Of a stretch of DNA of 44,117 nucleotides, positions 18,443 to 27,450 are shown piece by piece. The position numbers and the translations under genes were made by a program. The DNA is taken from contig JAGYNM010000006.1 of assembly GCA_018399335.1 (NCBI GenBank), positions 1 through 44,117 on the forward strand. Reading direction: 5' to 3'. The first letter of the stretch is position 1. Each line of letters opens with the position of its first letter. The notes under the pieces are model-generated. The model searched no databases. It saw only the letters and a program-made list of their open reading frames with translations, and was not told where the DNA came from. This DNA is from Bacteroidales bacterium (lineage in GTDB: Bacteria > Bacteroidota > Bacteroidia > Bacteroidales > F082).

Positions 18443-18642
18443 CCGTCCCTGACGGGTTCGGCACTTCGTTAATAATCCCGTTTTCTACCCATATTTAGCG
18501 CCTAACGGCTTTCCGGGCATATGAAACAAAAATATTTTTTGAATGATGTTCTAAGCAACGGAACCTGATCCTGAGGATCAAATACCAGGTAAGAAGAAAA
18601 TCAATTTCCAAAAATGGAGGGCAATCCGTCCGTAGTGGACGG
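18443..18642. repeat. Intergenic region with three GC-rich short hairpins
   Basis: Between the LpxH and oxidoreductase genes there is no open frame. It contains three perfect short hairpins: ccgtc-cct-gacgg (18443-18455), gcc-taac-like stem near 18500-18509, and ccgtcc-gtagt-ggacgg (18626-18642). The wording around 18480-18515 (tctacccatatttag then a GCC/GGC stem) looks like a dispersed intergenic repeat I recall from Bacteroidota genomes, but I cannot confirm that from one copy. Either it is such a repeat remnant or it holds the convergent terminators. Confidence 0.35.
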
Positions 18643-18676
18643 CATAATTACCATTTAATTGTGCAATGAAACATTA

Positions 18677-19738
18677 TTATTTTACAAACCTCTGCAAGTC
18701 AACCTCCTGATTCAAAGATTTTTGGTAAGAGGCGAAGCTCTAAAAATTGTTTCTAGCCAAGGGCTATCGCAACACCTCGCGCGCCCAATCCATTAAAAGA
18801 ATTGCCAGTTGTGGATAATCTGGGTGAACACCTGCAACAGGACGGCGATCAGCTACTTGGCAGATGCCCACCGGCTTACGATGATCAATCACTTCAACTT
18901 TAGCATGTAAAAAAGAAGCCAACTTAGCAATAAAAATGCCTGGCTGATTCGGTGGGTTCGTAGAAGATAGATCGTCCCAATCATAGGTTGATCCTAATCG
19001 AAGATATCATGGCCCTTTATATTGCTTGATAAAAAACGTCTTTATTGGGCAAATAATTTGCTGTTTAAGTTTTCAATTTTAAAGCGTAAGTAATTCCCTT
19101 TTACCGGCCTGAAAGGAATAAAATCAAAAAACAGGTTTTACAGCCTGCCCAGCCTTCGCATTTGTGAAATTAGTTTCTTGGCATGAGAGGCGGCACATAA
19201 GTAACCCCCATCACTCCGTAAGATGCAGCTCATCCAGTCAAAATCTTTCTGCGATAAATCACCGCTTGGCCAGCTGCAATTTTATTGATTCCCTCCAGAA
19301 GAAACGATAGTATCCAACCAATACCCTTGCACCAAAACCTGCACCGAATGGTTGAAAAAGAAAATCATTATGAGGAACATTTCCAATACTATCAATCCAT
19401 TGGGCAATTTCTGGTTTTTTCATTTTCTGCTGCCATATGGCCTCATCCTGATCTCCAAAAACTTTGGCGATTGTAATCGGATGCAAAAAGTTTCTTTGTG
19501 AAATTTCTTCAATCGATTGGTAGAAATTTACAGCCTCTGGCAGCAGTTCGTTCGCTTTCCAAACCGAAGTCAGGTATCTGAATACTAATGGGTTAATCAA
19601 TCCGGCAGCAACTGCTGTTGAGCTTTTTTCTTGCCCTTTATGTATCCAGCAAACGTGTTGTCCTTGTTGTGCCAGTTGATAAACCAGCACGCTCCCGGCC
19701 AGTCCGCCGCCTACAACGATTTGATCAAAATGATCCAA
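18677..19738 (-). pseudogene. FAD-dependent oxidoreductase, DAO family (frameshifted)
   Basis: The N-terminal 150 residues are clean: D-Q-I-V-V-G-G-G-L-A-G-S (Rossmann FAD-binding GxGxxG-type motif, residues 6-16), then A-A-G-L-I-N-P-L-V-F-R. From about 19260 down to 18680 the frame shifts, but S-T-Y-D-W-D-D, A-D-R-R-P-V-A-G and F-N-G-L-G-A-R-G-V can be read, which is the C-terminal FAD-contact region of D-amino-acid-oxidase-like (DAO) proteins. The tail N-Q-E-V-D-L-Q-R-F-V-K and stop at 18677 complete about 353 residues. The start codon is TTG at 19736-19738, three bases after the GAPDH stop, so it is probably co-transcribed with gap. Substrate unknown. Confidence 0.75.
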
Positions 19739-19741
19739 AAC

Positions 19742-20755
19742 TCAGACAAATTTGGCAATCAGTTCGACGAGTCGGCTGGCATAGCCCATCTCGTTATCGT
19801 ACCAGGCTACCACTTTTACGAGTTTGTTTTTGTCGCCAAGCACAGCTGTAAGGCCGGCATCAAAAACAGCTGAATGTGTGTTGCCAATCACATCTGTTGA
19901 TACAATAGGATCTTCGGTATATTGTAAAATTCCTTTGAGCTCGTTCTCAGCTGCGGCTTTAAAAGCTGCGTTTATTTCTTCCACGCTGGTCGATTTATCC
20001 AGCGTACACGTAAGGTCGGTTAGCGATCCATCCGGCACTGGAACGCGAATTCCAGCGCCTCCAAGATTTCCTTTCAGGTGAGGGAAAATTCTGGTGGCGG
20101 CTTTGGCAGCTCCTGTTGTAGTTGGTACGATTGAATGTGCAGCAGCACGTCCGCGGCGCCAATCCTTATGTGGCCCGTCAACAAGATTTTGATCTTTTGT
20201 ATAGGAATGCACAGTTGTGATAAAACCTTTTTGAACTCCCCAGTTTTCGTGCAGTATTTTTATCAAAGGTGCCACATTATTCGTTGTACAGGAGGCATTT
20301 GAAATCAGGTCATCTTCCCTGTTGATCAAATGATCGTTAACACCTAAAACAATATAGGGAACATCTTCGCGGATGTCTTTGGCCGGGGCCGAAATGATTA
20401 CTTTACGCGCTCCGGAAGCATCAATATGTTGGCGGGCTTTCTCGGGTTCTGTAAAAAAACCGGTTGATTCTATCACCACATCAATGGCTAATTCCTTCCA
20501 GGGAAGTAGCGCCGGATCGGGTTGACTAAATACCATTACTTTTTTGTCGTCCACCAATAAGTGATCCCCATGTGCTGTTATGTTTCCGTGAAATAATCCC
20601 TGTACCGAATCATATTTTAGCAAATGTGCAAGATTATCAGTTTCAGCGAGGTCGTTAATAGCAATAACTTCCATATCATTTCTGAGCATCAATCGTCTGA
20701 AAGTGATCCGGCCAATGCGGCCAAATCCGTTTATTGCAATCCGAATAGGTTTCAT
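19742..20755 (-). CDS. gap: Glyceraldehyde-3-phosphate dehydrogenase, type I
   Basis: The 337-residue enzyme oxidises and phosphorylates glyceraldehyde-3-phosphate in glycolysis. Seen are the NAD-binding I-N-G-F-G-R-I-G-R (residues 8-16), I-N-D-L-A near residue 33 (acidic residue favouring NAD), the active-site S-N-A-S-C-T-T-N with catalytic Cys156, the partner His183 in T-V-H-S-Y-T, and W-Y-D-N-E-M-G-Y near the C-terminus. ATG at 20755. The frame is clean and the length is standard. An FAD oxidoreductase follows after three bases. A good promoter match lies just upstream. Confidence 0.95.
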   Translation of the reverse strand: MKPIRIAINGFGRIGRITFRRLMLRNDMEVIAINDLAETDNLAHLLKYDSVQGLFHGNITAHGDHLLVDDKKVMVFSQPDPALLPWKELAIDVVIESTGFFTEPEKARQHIDASGARKVIISAPAKDIREDVPYIVLGVNDHLINREDDLISNASCTTNNVAPLIKILHENWGVQKGFITTVHSYTKDQNLVDGPHKDWRRGRAAAHSIVPTTTGAAKAATRIFPHLKGNLGGAGIRVPVPDGSLTDLTCTLDKSTSVEEINAAFKAAAENELKGILQYTEDPIVSTDVIGNTHSAVFDAGLTAVLGDKNKLVKVVAWYDNEMGYASRLVELIAKFV

Positions 20756-20774
20756 AATTCTTAGCTTTAACCGG

Positions 20775-20805
20775 CAAAGTTAGCCTTTTGAAGCCTGCCA
20801 GCCAA
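20775..20805 (-). promoter_or_regulatory. Promoter of gap
   Basis: On the minus strand TTG (20803-20805) is followed after 20 bases by TAACTTTG (20775-20782), matching the Bacteroidota -33/-7 pattern. The 5' leader would be short, about 13 bases. Confidence 0.5.
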
Positions 20806-20989
20806 TGAAAAATTTAGGAGCGATTTCGAATGACGTTTTGCTCGAATCATTTTCGCTGTTCATTTCTTAAATAACATTAAAACAAGCGGATTCAAATAAT
20901 TTATCAAGCAAAACCCTCGTTTAATGGACGCCTAAAAACCAGAAATTCCGTATTTTTACAAAAAATTATTTACCACTAAAACTCTAATA

Positions 20990-22354
20990 ATGGAAAAAAT
21001 CAAAACGTACATCGAATCCAACAAAGACAGATTTTTAGACGAGTTGTTCGGACTGATCCGCATCCCTTCGATCAGTTCGCTTAGCGATCATAAACCTGAT
21101 ATGCAGAAAGCTGCCGAATACTGGCGCGACAGTATTTTAAAAGCCGGAGCTGATAAAGCTGAGGTTATTCCCTCTGATGGAAACCCAGTTGTTTATGGCG
21201 AAAAAATCATTGATCCTGCTCTTCCAACCGTGCTGGTTTACGGCCACTATGATGTGATGCCTGTTGACCCCATCGAATTATGGAACAGTCCGCCATTTGA
21301 ACCTGAAATCAGGGATGGAAAAATCTGGGCACGTGGCGCTGATGACGACAAAGGTCAGGCGTTTATGCATGCCAAAGCTTTTGAAACTTTGGTGGCTACA
21401 GATAGTTTGCCTTGCAATGTAAAATTCATGATAGAAGGTGAAGAAGAAATTGGTTCTCCTAACCTGGGTAAATGGTGCGAAGAACATAAAGACATGCTCA
21501 AAGCTGATGTGATTTTGGTGTCGGATACCAGCATGATTGGCCCTGATGTGCCTTCAATCACAACAGGATTGCGTGGCCTGGCTTACTGGCAGGTTGAAGT
21601 TACGGGCCCCAACCGCGATCTGCATTCTGGTTTGTTTGGCGGAGCTGTTGGCAATCCTATCAATATCCTGTCAAAGCTAATTGCTTCTATGACAGACGAA
21701 AATAATCATATCACCATTCCAGGTTTTTATGATGATGTGCTTGAAGCCACTCCTGAGGAAAGAGAGCTTTTAAATAAAGCTCCATTCAGTGCCGAAGCCT
21801 ATAAAAAAGCTATTGATGTGGAAGAGTTGAATGGAGAAAATGGTTATACTACCATTGAGCATACAGGCATCAGACCCACTTTTGATGTTTGTGGTATCTG
21901 GGGCGGCTATACAGGCGAAGGTGCCAAAACCGTCCTTCCTTCAAAAGCTTATGCCAAGATTTCGAGCCGTTTGGTTCCTAATCAGCACCATAAAAAGATA
22001 GAAGTACTTTTCAAAGAATATTTTGAGAAGATCGCTCCAAAATCGGTAAAAGTTAAAGTTGAATATCTGCATGGTGGACAGGCTTATGTGTGCCCGATCG
22101 ATCTTCCAGCCTATAAAGCAGCCGAAAAAGCCTATATGGATGTTTATGGCAAACAGCCAATCCCAATGCGCAGCGGTGGCAGTATTCCGATTATTTCAAC
22201 CTTTGAAGAAATCCTCGGACTGAAATCCGTATTGATGGGCTTTGGCCTCGAATCGGATGCGATTCATTCGCCTAATGAAAACTATCCTTTGGATAATTTC
22301 TACAAAGGCATCGAAACAATTGCAGCTTTCTACGGGCATTTTGCTAAGATGTGA
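20990..22354 (+). CDS. M20-family dipeptidase (CNDP/DapE-like metallopeptidase)
   Basis: The 454-residue cytoplasmic protein is an M20 metallopeptidase. The first zinc motif G-H-Y-D-V lies at residues 85-89 (His86, Asp88), the bridging aspartate is in A-R-G-A-D-D-D-K-G (114-122), and the catalytic glutamate is in E-G-E-E-E-I-G-S (149-156). R-D-L-H-S-G-x-F-G-G and G-F-G-L-E-S-D-A-I-H-S-P-N-E are also conserved in the dipeptidase subgroup. Length fits carnosinase/PepV-like dipeptidases. It is likely to cleave dipeptides or similar small amides; exact specificity cannot be read. ATG at 20990; clean frame; a strong terminator follows. Confidence 0.9.
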   Translation: MEKIKTYIESNKDRFLDELFGLIRIPSISSLSDHKPDMQKAAEYWRDSILKAGADKAEVIPSDGNPVVYGEKIIDPALPTVLVYGHYDVMPVDPIELWNSPPFEPEIRDGKIWARGADDDKGQAFMHAKAFETLVATDSLPCNVKFMIEGEEEIGSPNLGKWCEEHKDMLKADVILVSDTSMIGPDVPSITTGLRGLAYWQVEVTGPNRDLHSGLFGGAVGNPINILSKLIASMTDENNHITIPGFYDDVLEATPEERELLNKAPFSAEAYKKAIDVEELNGENGYTTIEHTGIRPTFDVCGIWGGYTGEGAKTVLPSKAYAKISSRLVPNQHHKKIEVLFKEYFEKIAPKSVKVKVEYLHGGQAYVCPIDLPAYKAAEKAYMDVYGKQPIPMRSGGSIPIISTFEEILGLKSVLMGFGLESDAIHSPNENYPLDNFYKGIETIAAFYGHFAKM

Positions 22355-22370
22355 TCTGAAAATCAACACA

Positions 22371-22403
22371 AAAAAAGCCGGGCGATTTTCGTTCGGCTTT
22401 TTT
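22371..22403 (+). terminator. Intrinsic terminator after the M20 dipeptidase
   Basis: The inverted repeat aaaaaagccg / cggctttttt with a 13-base loop and trailing T run starts 17 bases after the stop. Confidence 0.75.
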
Positions 22404-22483
22404 GTTTTCGCCCCCTAAAAAAACTGTAATTATTTAACTTTACCAAGTCATTTATAGTATTGAAATCCAAAAAAATCCAGCTT

Positions 22484-23495
22484 ATGTATTATCGATTTCT
22501 TTTATCCATTTCTTTCTCAATGATGTTGCTCGTTTCCTGCAAAAGCGATCCAAAAGCCGACACCTCCGAAAAAGGCAGCGTTGATCCTTTATTGAAGCAG
22601 TTCAAAATTGGAATCTATGATTCAGTTGCGCTCGCTTTAATCGATTCAGCTGCCACTTTTGAAATCCTGGCCGAAGGATTTTACTGGAGCAAAGGCCCGC
22701 TATGGGTTGATGAATTGACGTATTTTCTGATGTCCCTGCAAATAAAATAGCAAGTGGAATGAAAACGATAGCCTGAGTATTTCTTGAATCTGCAGGCCAT
22801 TCGGGTGAAGCAAATAAAAATTCGACAAAGGCGAGATGGGCTAATTCTTGACACTGAAAACAACTTGTTGATTTGTCAGCATGGCGACAGGCGCATCGCC
22901 TGCTTAGATGCTGATTTAAAAAACCCTCAAGTGCAATTTGTCACTCTGGCTGGCCTTATGACGGTAAAAATTTAACAGCCCCCAATGATATGGTGATGGA
23001 TCATTAACAGTAATATTTATTTGCAAGTCCTCCCCTATGGCCAAACGGGAAATAAAACAGGGAGAAATTGGAATAAAACTGGAGTCTATAAAGTTAGCGC
23101 CAATAATGAAGTCAGTTTACTTGTTGACAGCCTGAACTGGCCAAACGGAATTGGATTATCCCTTGATCAGAAACCTTGTATATCAATCATTCTGATCCAC
23201 AAACCGGTTTTATATCGTTATGATCTTGCTGAGGATGGAACACTTAAAAATGGCAAAATATTATTTGACTTTATAACGCTTGCAAAAAATTCCAAAGGAT
23301 TACCCGATGGTTTAAAAATTCACAAAAGCGGCAATATATTTGCGACGGAGTCACGGCGGTGTTCATATTATAAGTCCGGAGGAAAGCACCTGGCAGCGAT
23401 TAAAACCAGGTAAAGCAACAGCAAATTGTGCTTTTGACACCGATCAAAAATATTTGTACACCGCTGACTTATTGATGAGAGTAAGACTGAAATAA
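22484..23495 (+). pseudogene. SMP-30/gluconolactonase-like lipoprotein (frameshifted)
   Basis: The ATG at 22484 begins a lipoprotein signal (M-Y-Y-R-F-L-L-S-I-S-F-S-M-M-L-L-V-S-C, lipidated Cys19). Mature sequence has F-E-I-L-A-E-G-F-Y-W-S-K-G-P-L-W (first SMP-30 strand with the metal-binding Glu), C-Q-H-G-D-R-R-I-A, T-A-P-N-D-M-V-M-D, S-L-N-W-P-N-G-I-G-L and G-L-P-D-G-L-K-I, matching the six-bladed beta-propeller of the SMP-30/gluconolactonase/LRE family. Asn and Asp metal ligands are in the P-N-D and D-G-L elements. Probably a periplasmic or surface lactonase-like enzyme; substrate unknown. Frame shifts near 22735, 22965, 23010, 23180 and 23350. A TTG eight codons upstream is a less likely start. 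Confidence 0.75.
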
Positions 23496-23620
23496 GCTTA
23501 TTTTAAAAAAAAATACCATTGTCCTTATAGAATTAAAGACACGCTTGAACCAAGATAATGCAAACAATGTATAATTGATGCATTTTTTCGGATGTTATAA
23601 ACCCATCAAAACAAAGACGA

Positions 23621-24616
23621 ATGACAAAAATTGTAAAAATAGCAGTCTTAATTCTATTGATTATTTCGGCCTCTTGCGAAAAAGATCCTCGAGGATATAA
23701 TTATGAACAGGGCAGTCTTCGAAACGCCCGTAAATCTTGCGACTTTAATACACCGAGTACGATGACTGCAAACTCCACTGCACCAAGTTTAGGGCGATTA
23801 ATTCCCTTCTGTTTTTCTACGAGAACAGGAATAGCCAAGGGAAATGATTTTGATGTCATTTTTGAACCTATGAATATTAACTTTGATAAAACAACAGGGA
23901 TTTTAAAAGTAACAAATGAATACGCAAACTGGGGTGTGTATATGGATGATTATAATATAATTAGGACAGGGTTAAATAAAATAAAAACTTCCGGAAATGA
24001 ATTTGGCCCAAACCTTTTGACTGCCCACAATTCAAATCAAATTAATTTCTTTGCTATATTCAACAGATATTACAGGAAATTCGCAGATAAATTTCACTTC
24101 GAATAGTAGTGATGAATACTTCTCAGAAACCAAAAGAAGTTGCATTTTGAATTCTGCATTTGAGAATTTGTATCCAGCTTTAATTCGATAAAACTAAGCT
24201 CTAATTTTTGCTCCAATAGAGATGAGGCGCGTTTTTGATATCTATTTTGTCAATACGAATCCTGAGCAAATTGAATTATTACTCTCTGACACTACAAATT
24301 ATGAAGTATTGAGGGACAATACTTTATCAAGCACTTCTGATGATAAATGTCCTTTCATTTTTTGGGGATAAAATGGTTTTGCATCGAACAGAGCAGGAGG
24401 CTTTGGAGGATATGATTTGTATTAGCATCTGAAAATGGCATATGGCAAGAGCCCGTAAATTTTGGTGAACAGATCAACACTACATTTGATGAATACAGAC
24501 CTATTTTAATCAACGAGAGCGTTTCCTGGACGCAAACAATGATGGTGTTTTCATCCAATAGAACAGGCAGCCTTGGGGGATTTGATTTGTATTTTGTTGG
24601 AATTGAAAATGAATGA
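23621..24616 (+). pseudogene. Lipoprotein with WD40-like PD40 repeats (frameshifted)
   Basis: A lipoprotein signal (M-T-K-I-V-K-I-A-V-L-I-L-L-I-I-S-A-S-C, Cys19) precedes a mature protein with PD40 beta-propeller repeats: N-S-N-Q-I-N-F, S-D-K-T-K-L-L-F-S, F-A-S-N-R-A-G-G-F-G-G-Y-D-L-Y near 24370-24425, and F-S-S-N-R-T-G-S-L-G-G-F-D-L-Y near 24550-24592. The S-N-R-x-G-G-x-G-G-x-D-L-Y signature is typical of propellers in Bacteroidota exported proteins, often joined to OmpA domains, but no OmpA domain follows here. Role unknown. The first 150 codons are clean; frame breaks occur from about 24060 on. It lies 126 bases after the SMP-30-like gene. Confidence 0.7.
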
Positions 24617-24690
24617 ATTAACTTCTCCTGCAATTGATAAGCATTGCGGTTGTTCCGACATCCTCAAGTGAGAGCAGTTGTTGAAAAACA

Positions 24691-24725
24691 AAAAAGCCGG
24701 ATAATTTTTCTACATCCGACTTTTT
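24691..24725. terminator. Bidirectional terminator
   Basis: aaaaagccggat / atccgacttttt forms a hairpin with one G-U pair between the convergent PD40 lipoprotein (stop 24616) and dsbD (stop 24748), with A- and T-rich flanks on both sides. Confidence 0.6.
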
Positions 24726-24747
24726 GTTTTTGACTAAAAGATTAGTC

Positions 24748-27221
24748 TTATTCAGGAATAGTAAATACAGTTTGTCCTTTATTATAGTTTACAACACCCT
24801 GTTTCAGAAACTCAACAAATTCATCCACATCCAAATCATAAGCCCGGGGTTGGGATACCACATTGTTCTCATGCCCCATCAACACATAATAAGGTTGGGC
24901 ATTCACTCGAACTTAGTAACCTGAAAATCAGCATCTTTCGTCCAGAATCGTCTTTTCCATTTGCCATCATAATCAGATAGCACCCATTCTTCTTCGGGCA
25001 GCATGGTTTTGTCATCTACATACAGTGCAGCAATAATATACTCATCGACTTGACGCCAATACTCTGGGATCGGCCCGAACATTGGCTTCCATTTCGCGAC
25101 AGTTTACACAACCATGACCAGTAAAATCAATAAATAGTGGTTTATCCAGTGATTTTGCGCAAGCAAGAATGCCTGCTCGTAATCAAAATACCCTTGTAAA
25201 CCATGCGGCAAATGCAGTTTTTCGTGAAATTTAGGTGTTTCGCAAAGCTCGTTATCCGTTAACTGCATCATGGCAGTAGCTCCTCCACCTCCGCTGTTTT
25301 CCGGATTATGTCATTTTAAGTCAAAATCATGCGTATGCATAGGCGGAACATAACCCGACAAAGCGAGGGGCGCGCCAAACATACCGGGAATAAGGTAAAC
25401 AACAAAAGAAAAAAAGTAATGATCCGAGAAAACCAGGCGCGGAACACTCAGATACTTCACCTCGGAATCGTGCGCAAACTTTATTTTCCCCATCAGGTAT
25501 AAGCCCATCAGGAAATAACGATCCATGGCCCTTCGGCAATCTCTCTGTCGAGCAAGCCCCAATGGTAGGTTTGATCAGCGATACTGAGGAATTTCAATCC
25601 GAGGGTGAATTCGAGGAAACCTAACACCGCTTTCACTGAAGTTGAGCCAGCCACCTGATTTTGGCAAATTATACAGCCAGGATGGAAGAAGGCAAATAAA
25701 GTGAATGGCAGGGCAAAAGCCAGCGAAAAGCCGAACATTCCAACGATAGGTTTAAGTACTTGTCCGCCAGCTGATTCAACCAGGATTGTTCCAACGATGG
25801 AGTCCTGTACAACTAAACGAAACCAACACAAGCGTTAAAGCCATAAAAATAGAACCTACAAACCCGCCCTTATCTGCTTTGGCATCGGTTGTATTTACCA
25901 GCCAGTGTGGTAAGGTAATTTCAAACATCCCGAAAAAGGAAGCAGCGAAAATGACAAAAATCAGGAAGAAAAGGATATTGGGCAGCCAGTGCGTGCTTAG
26001 CCAGTTGGCGATGTCAGGTCCGGCCACAACAGCAAGAATGGAACCTATCAAAGTGTAAATAGCAATGATAGCCAGTCCGTAAACGATTGCCTGCAGCCTG
26101 CCTTTCATTTTATCTTCATCTTTATCTTTCATAAAGAAGGACACTGTCATGGGTATCATCGGGAAGACACAAGGGGTTAAAATGGCTGCCAGACCACCTA
26201 AAAATGCCAGAAAGAAGAAGCCCCACAGCGAGGCATTTCCACCTGTTATATCGGCTTTAGCCTGCTTTGGTGATTCCGTCTGCGTCAAGGGCTGAGATGC
26301 TTCCGCCGATTGGATGGTTTTGCCATCGTAAATCAGGTCAAAATCGTGATAGAGCGCAACGCAACCCACATCATTACAAACCATATAGGCGATTTCGCCA
26401 GTGATGTTGAAAGGTGGCTCTTGTTTTAGCTTGAATGGTTGCACAAAACCTGCCTCCTTTTCGAAGGATTTGATATCCATCTCAAAGATTTCGTCGTATT
26501 TTACTTCACCTTCGGTGGTTTCGAAAATTGCTGCACTTAGTTCGTAAGCTGTTGATTCTGAAAAGGTGAATTCTGTTGGTAGCGGGCCGTTTTCGGGAAT
26601 ATGTAGGGAATAAAGGTGAAACCCTTCATCAATTGCTGCTGTAAAAACCAATTCCAACTCATCCTTGTTGCCTTTTTTAAGGTCATAGGTCCATTTCACC
26701 GGATCGAGCACTTGATTTTGAGGAGCAGCTGACTGATTTCCGAAATCCGGAAGAGCGCTTTCTCCTGCTAAAGTAAAGGAAAAATCAACTTCCGAAGGCG
26801 GCAGACAACGCATGTCGTCGCAGCACATAAACTCGAGAACGCCCTCAATAGTTACCGTTTCGCTAGTTAGCAACTTAACTTCCTGTTTAAAAACAGCTTG
26901 ACCCGAAAAAAAGCGGAGCACCATATCAAAATTGGGATCGTATTGTTCGGTAGAAGGCGACTCCGAAACTTTACCCACAAACTCCACCTTATCGTTAGTG
27001 TTAAAGGTAAAAGTAGTAGCCGGTGGCGACATCGGAATATCCTGTGAATACAGATGCCACTTAGGCTCAATATCTGCTGTAAATATCAGATTATACTGCC
27101 CTTCGGAAATTTTCTCGGAAGTGAAATTCCATTTTACAGGTTCAAGAATTTGCGCCTGAGCCGTAAAAGAAATCAGTAAAAAAGTAAGGATAAAAAAACG
27201 AAATAGCGTTATTGATTTCAT
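24748..27221 (-). pseudogene. dsbD: Thiol:disulfide interchange protein DsbD with duplicated N-terminal domain (frameshifted)
   Basis: DsbD passes electrons from cytoplasmic thioredoxin across the inner membrane to periplasmic thiol proteins. After a signal peptide (M-K-S-I-T-L-F-R-F-F-I, start 27221) come two N-terminal immunoglobulin-like domains, beginning I-L-E-P-V-K-W and V-L-D-P-V-K-W, each with a CX4C pair (C-D-D-M-R-C and C-N-D-V-G-C). The membrane core shows L-T-P-C-V-F-P-M-I-P and S-F-S-C-T-G, the paired cysteines of the transporter. The C-terminal thioredoxin domain has G-H-G-C-V-N-C-R. Length of about 824 codons exceeds the usual 560-700 because of the duplication. The first 470 residues are clean; frame shifts occur from about 25830 to 24900. 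The long frame opening at 27311 has extra upstream residues I reject. Confidence 0.88.
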
Positions 27222-27244
27222 GCAGGTTGAGATAAATTTGTTTG

Positions 27245-27252
27245 CAAAATTA
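27245..27252 (-). promoter_or_regulatory. Possible -7 element of dsbD
   Basis: TAATTTTG on the minus strand matches TAnnTTTG and lies 24 bases upstream of the preferred dsbD start. No clear -33 element is seen. Confidence 0.35.
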
Positions 27253-27450
27253 ACAAATGCCATCAGGAAAGGCTTAGAATTAAACTTTTTTAAGTAATAG
27301 TCAGACAACATCAGGCATCAGGTGGTTGCGCAGGGCTTTTATTTAGACATCCTTCTAAATATCAACTTAAAATATCGGGAGAGAAATTGATTAGTCAAAT
27401 TAAAAAAAGTGTAAATTGCCTTTCCAAACTACCCATTTAAAAGCCTTGCT

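Noticed and set aside
27222-27311. Thirty extra N-terminal residues for DsbD
   Set aside because: They precede a complete signal peptide and overlap a -7 promoter element.
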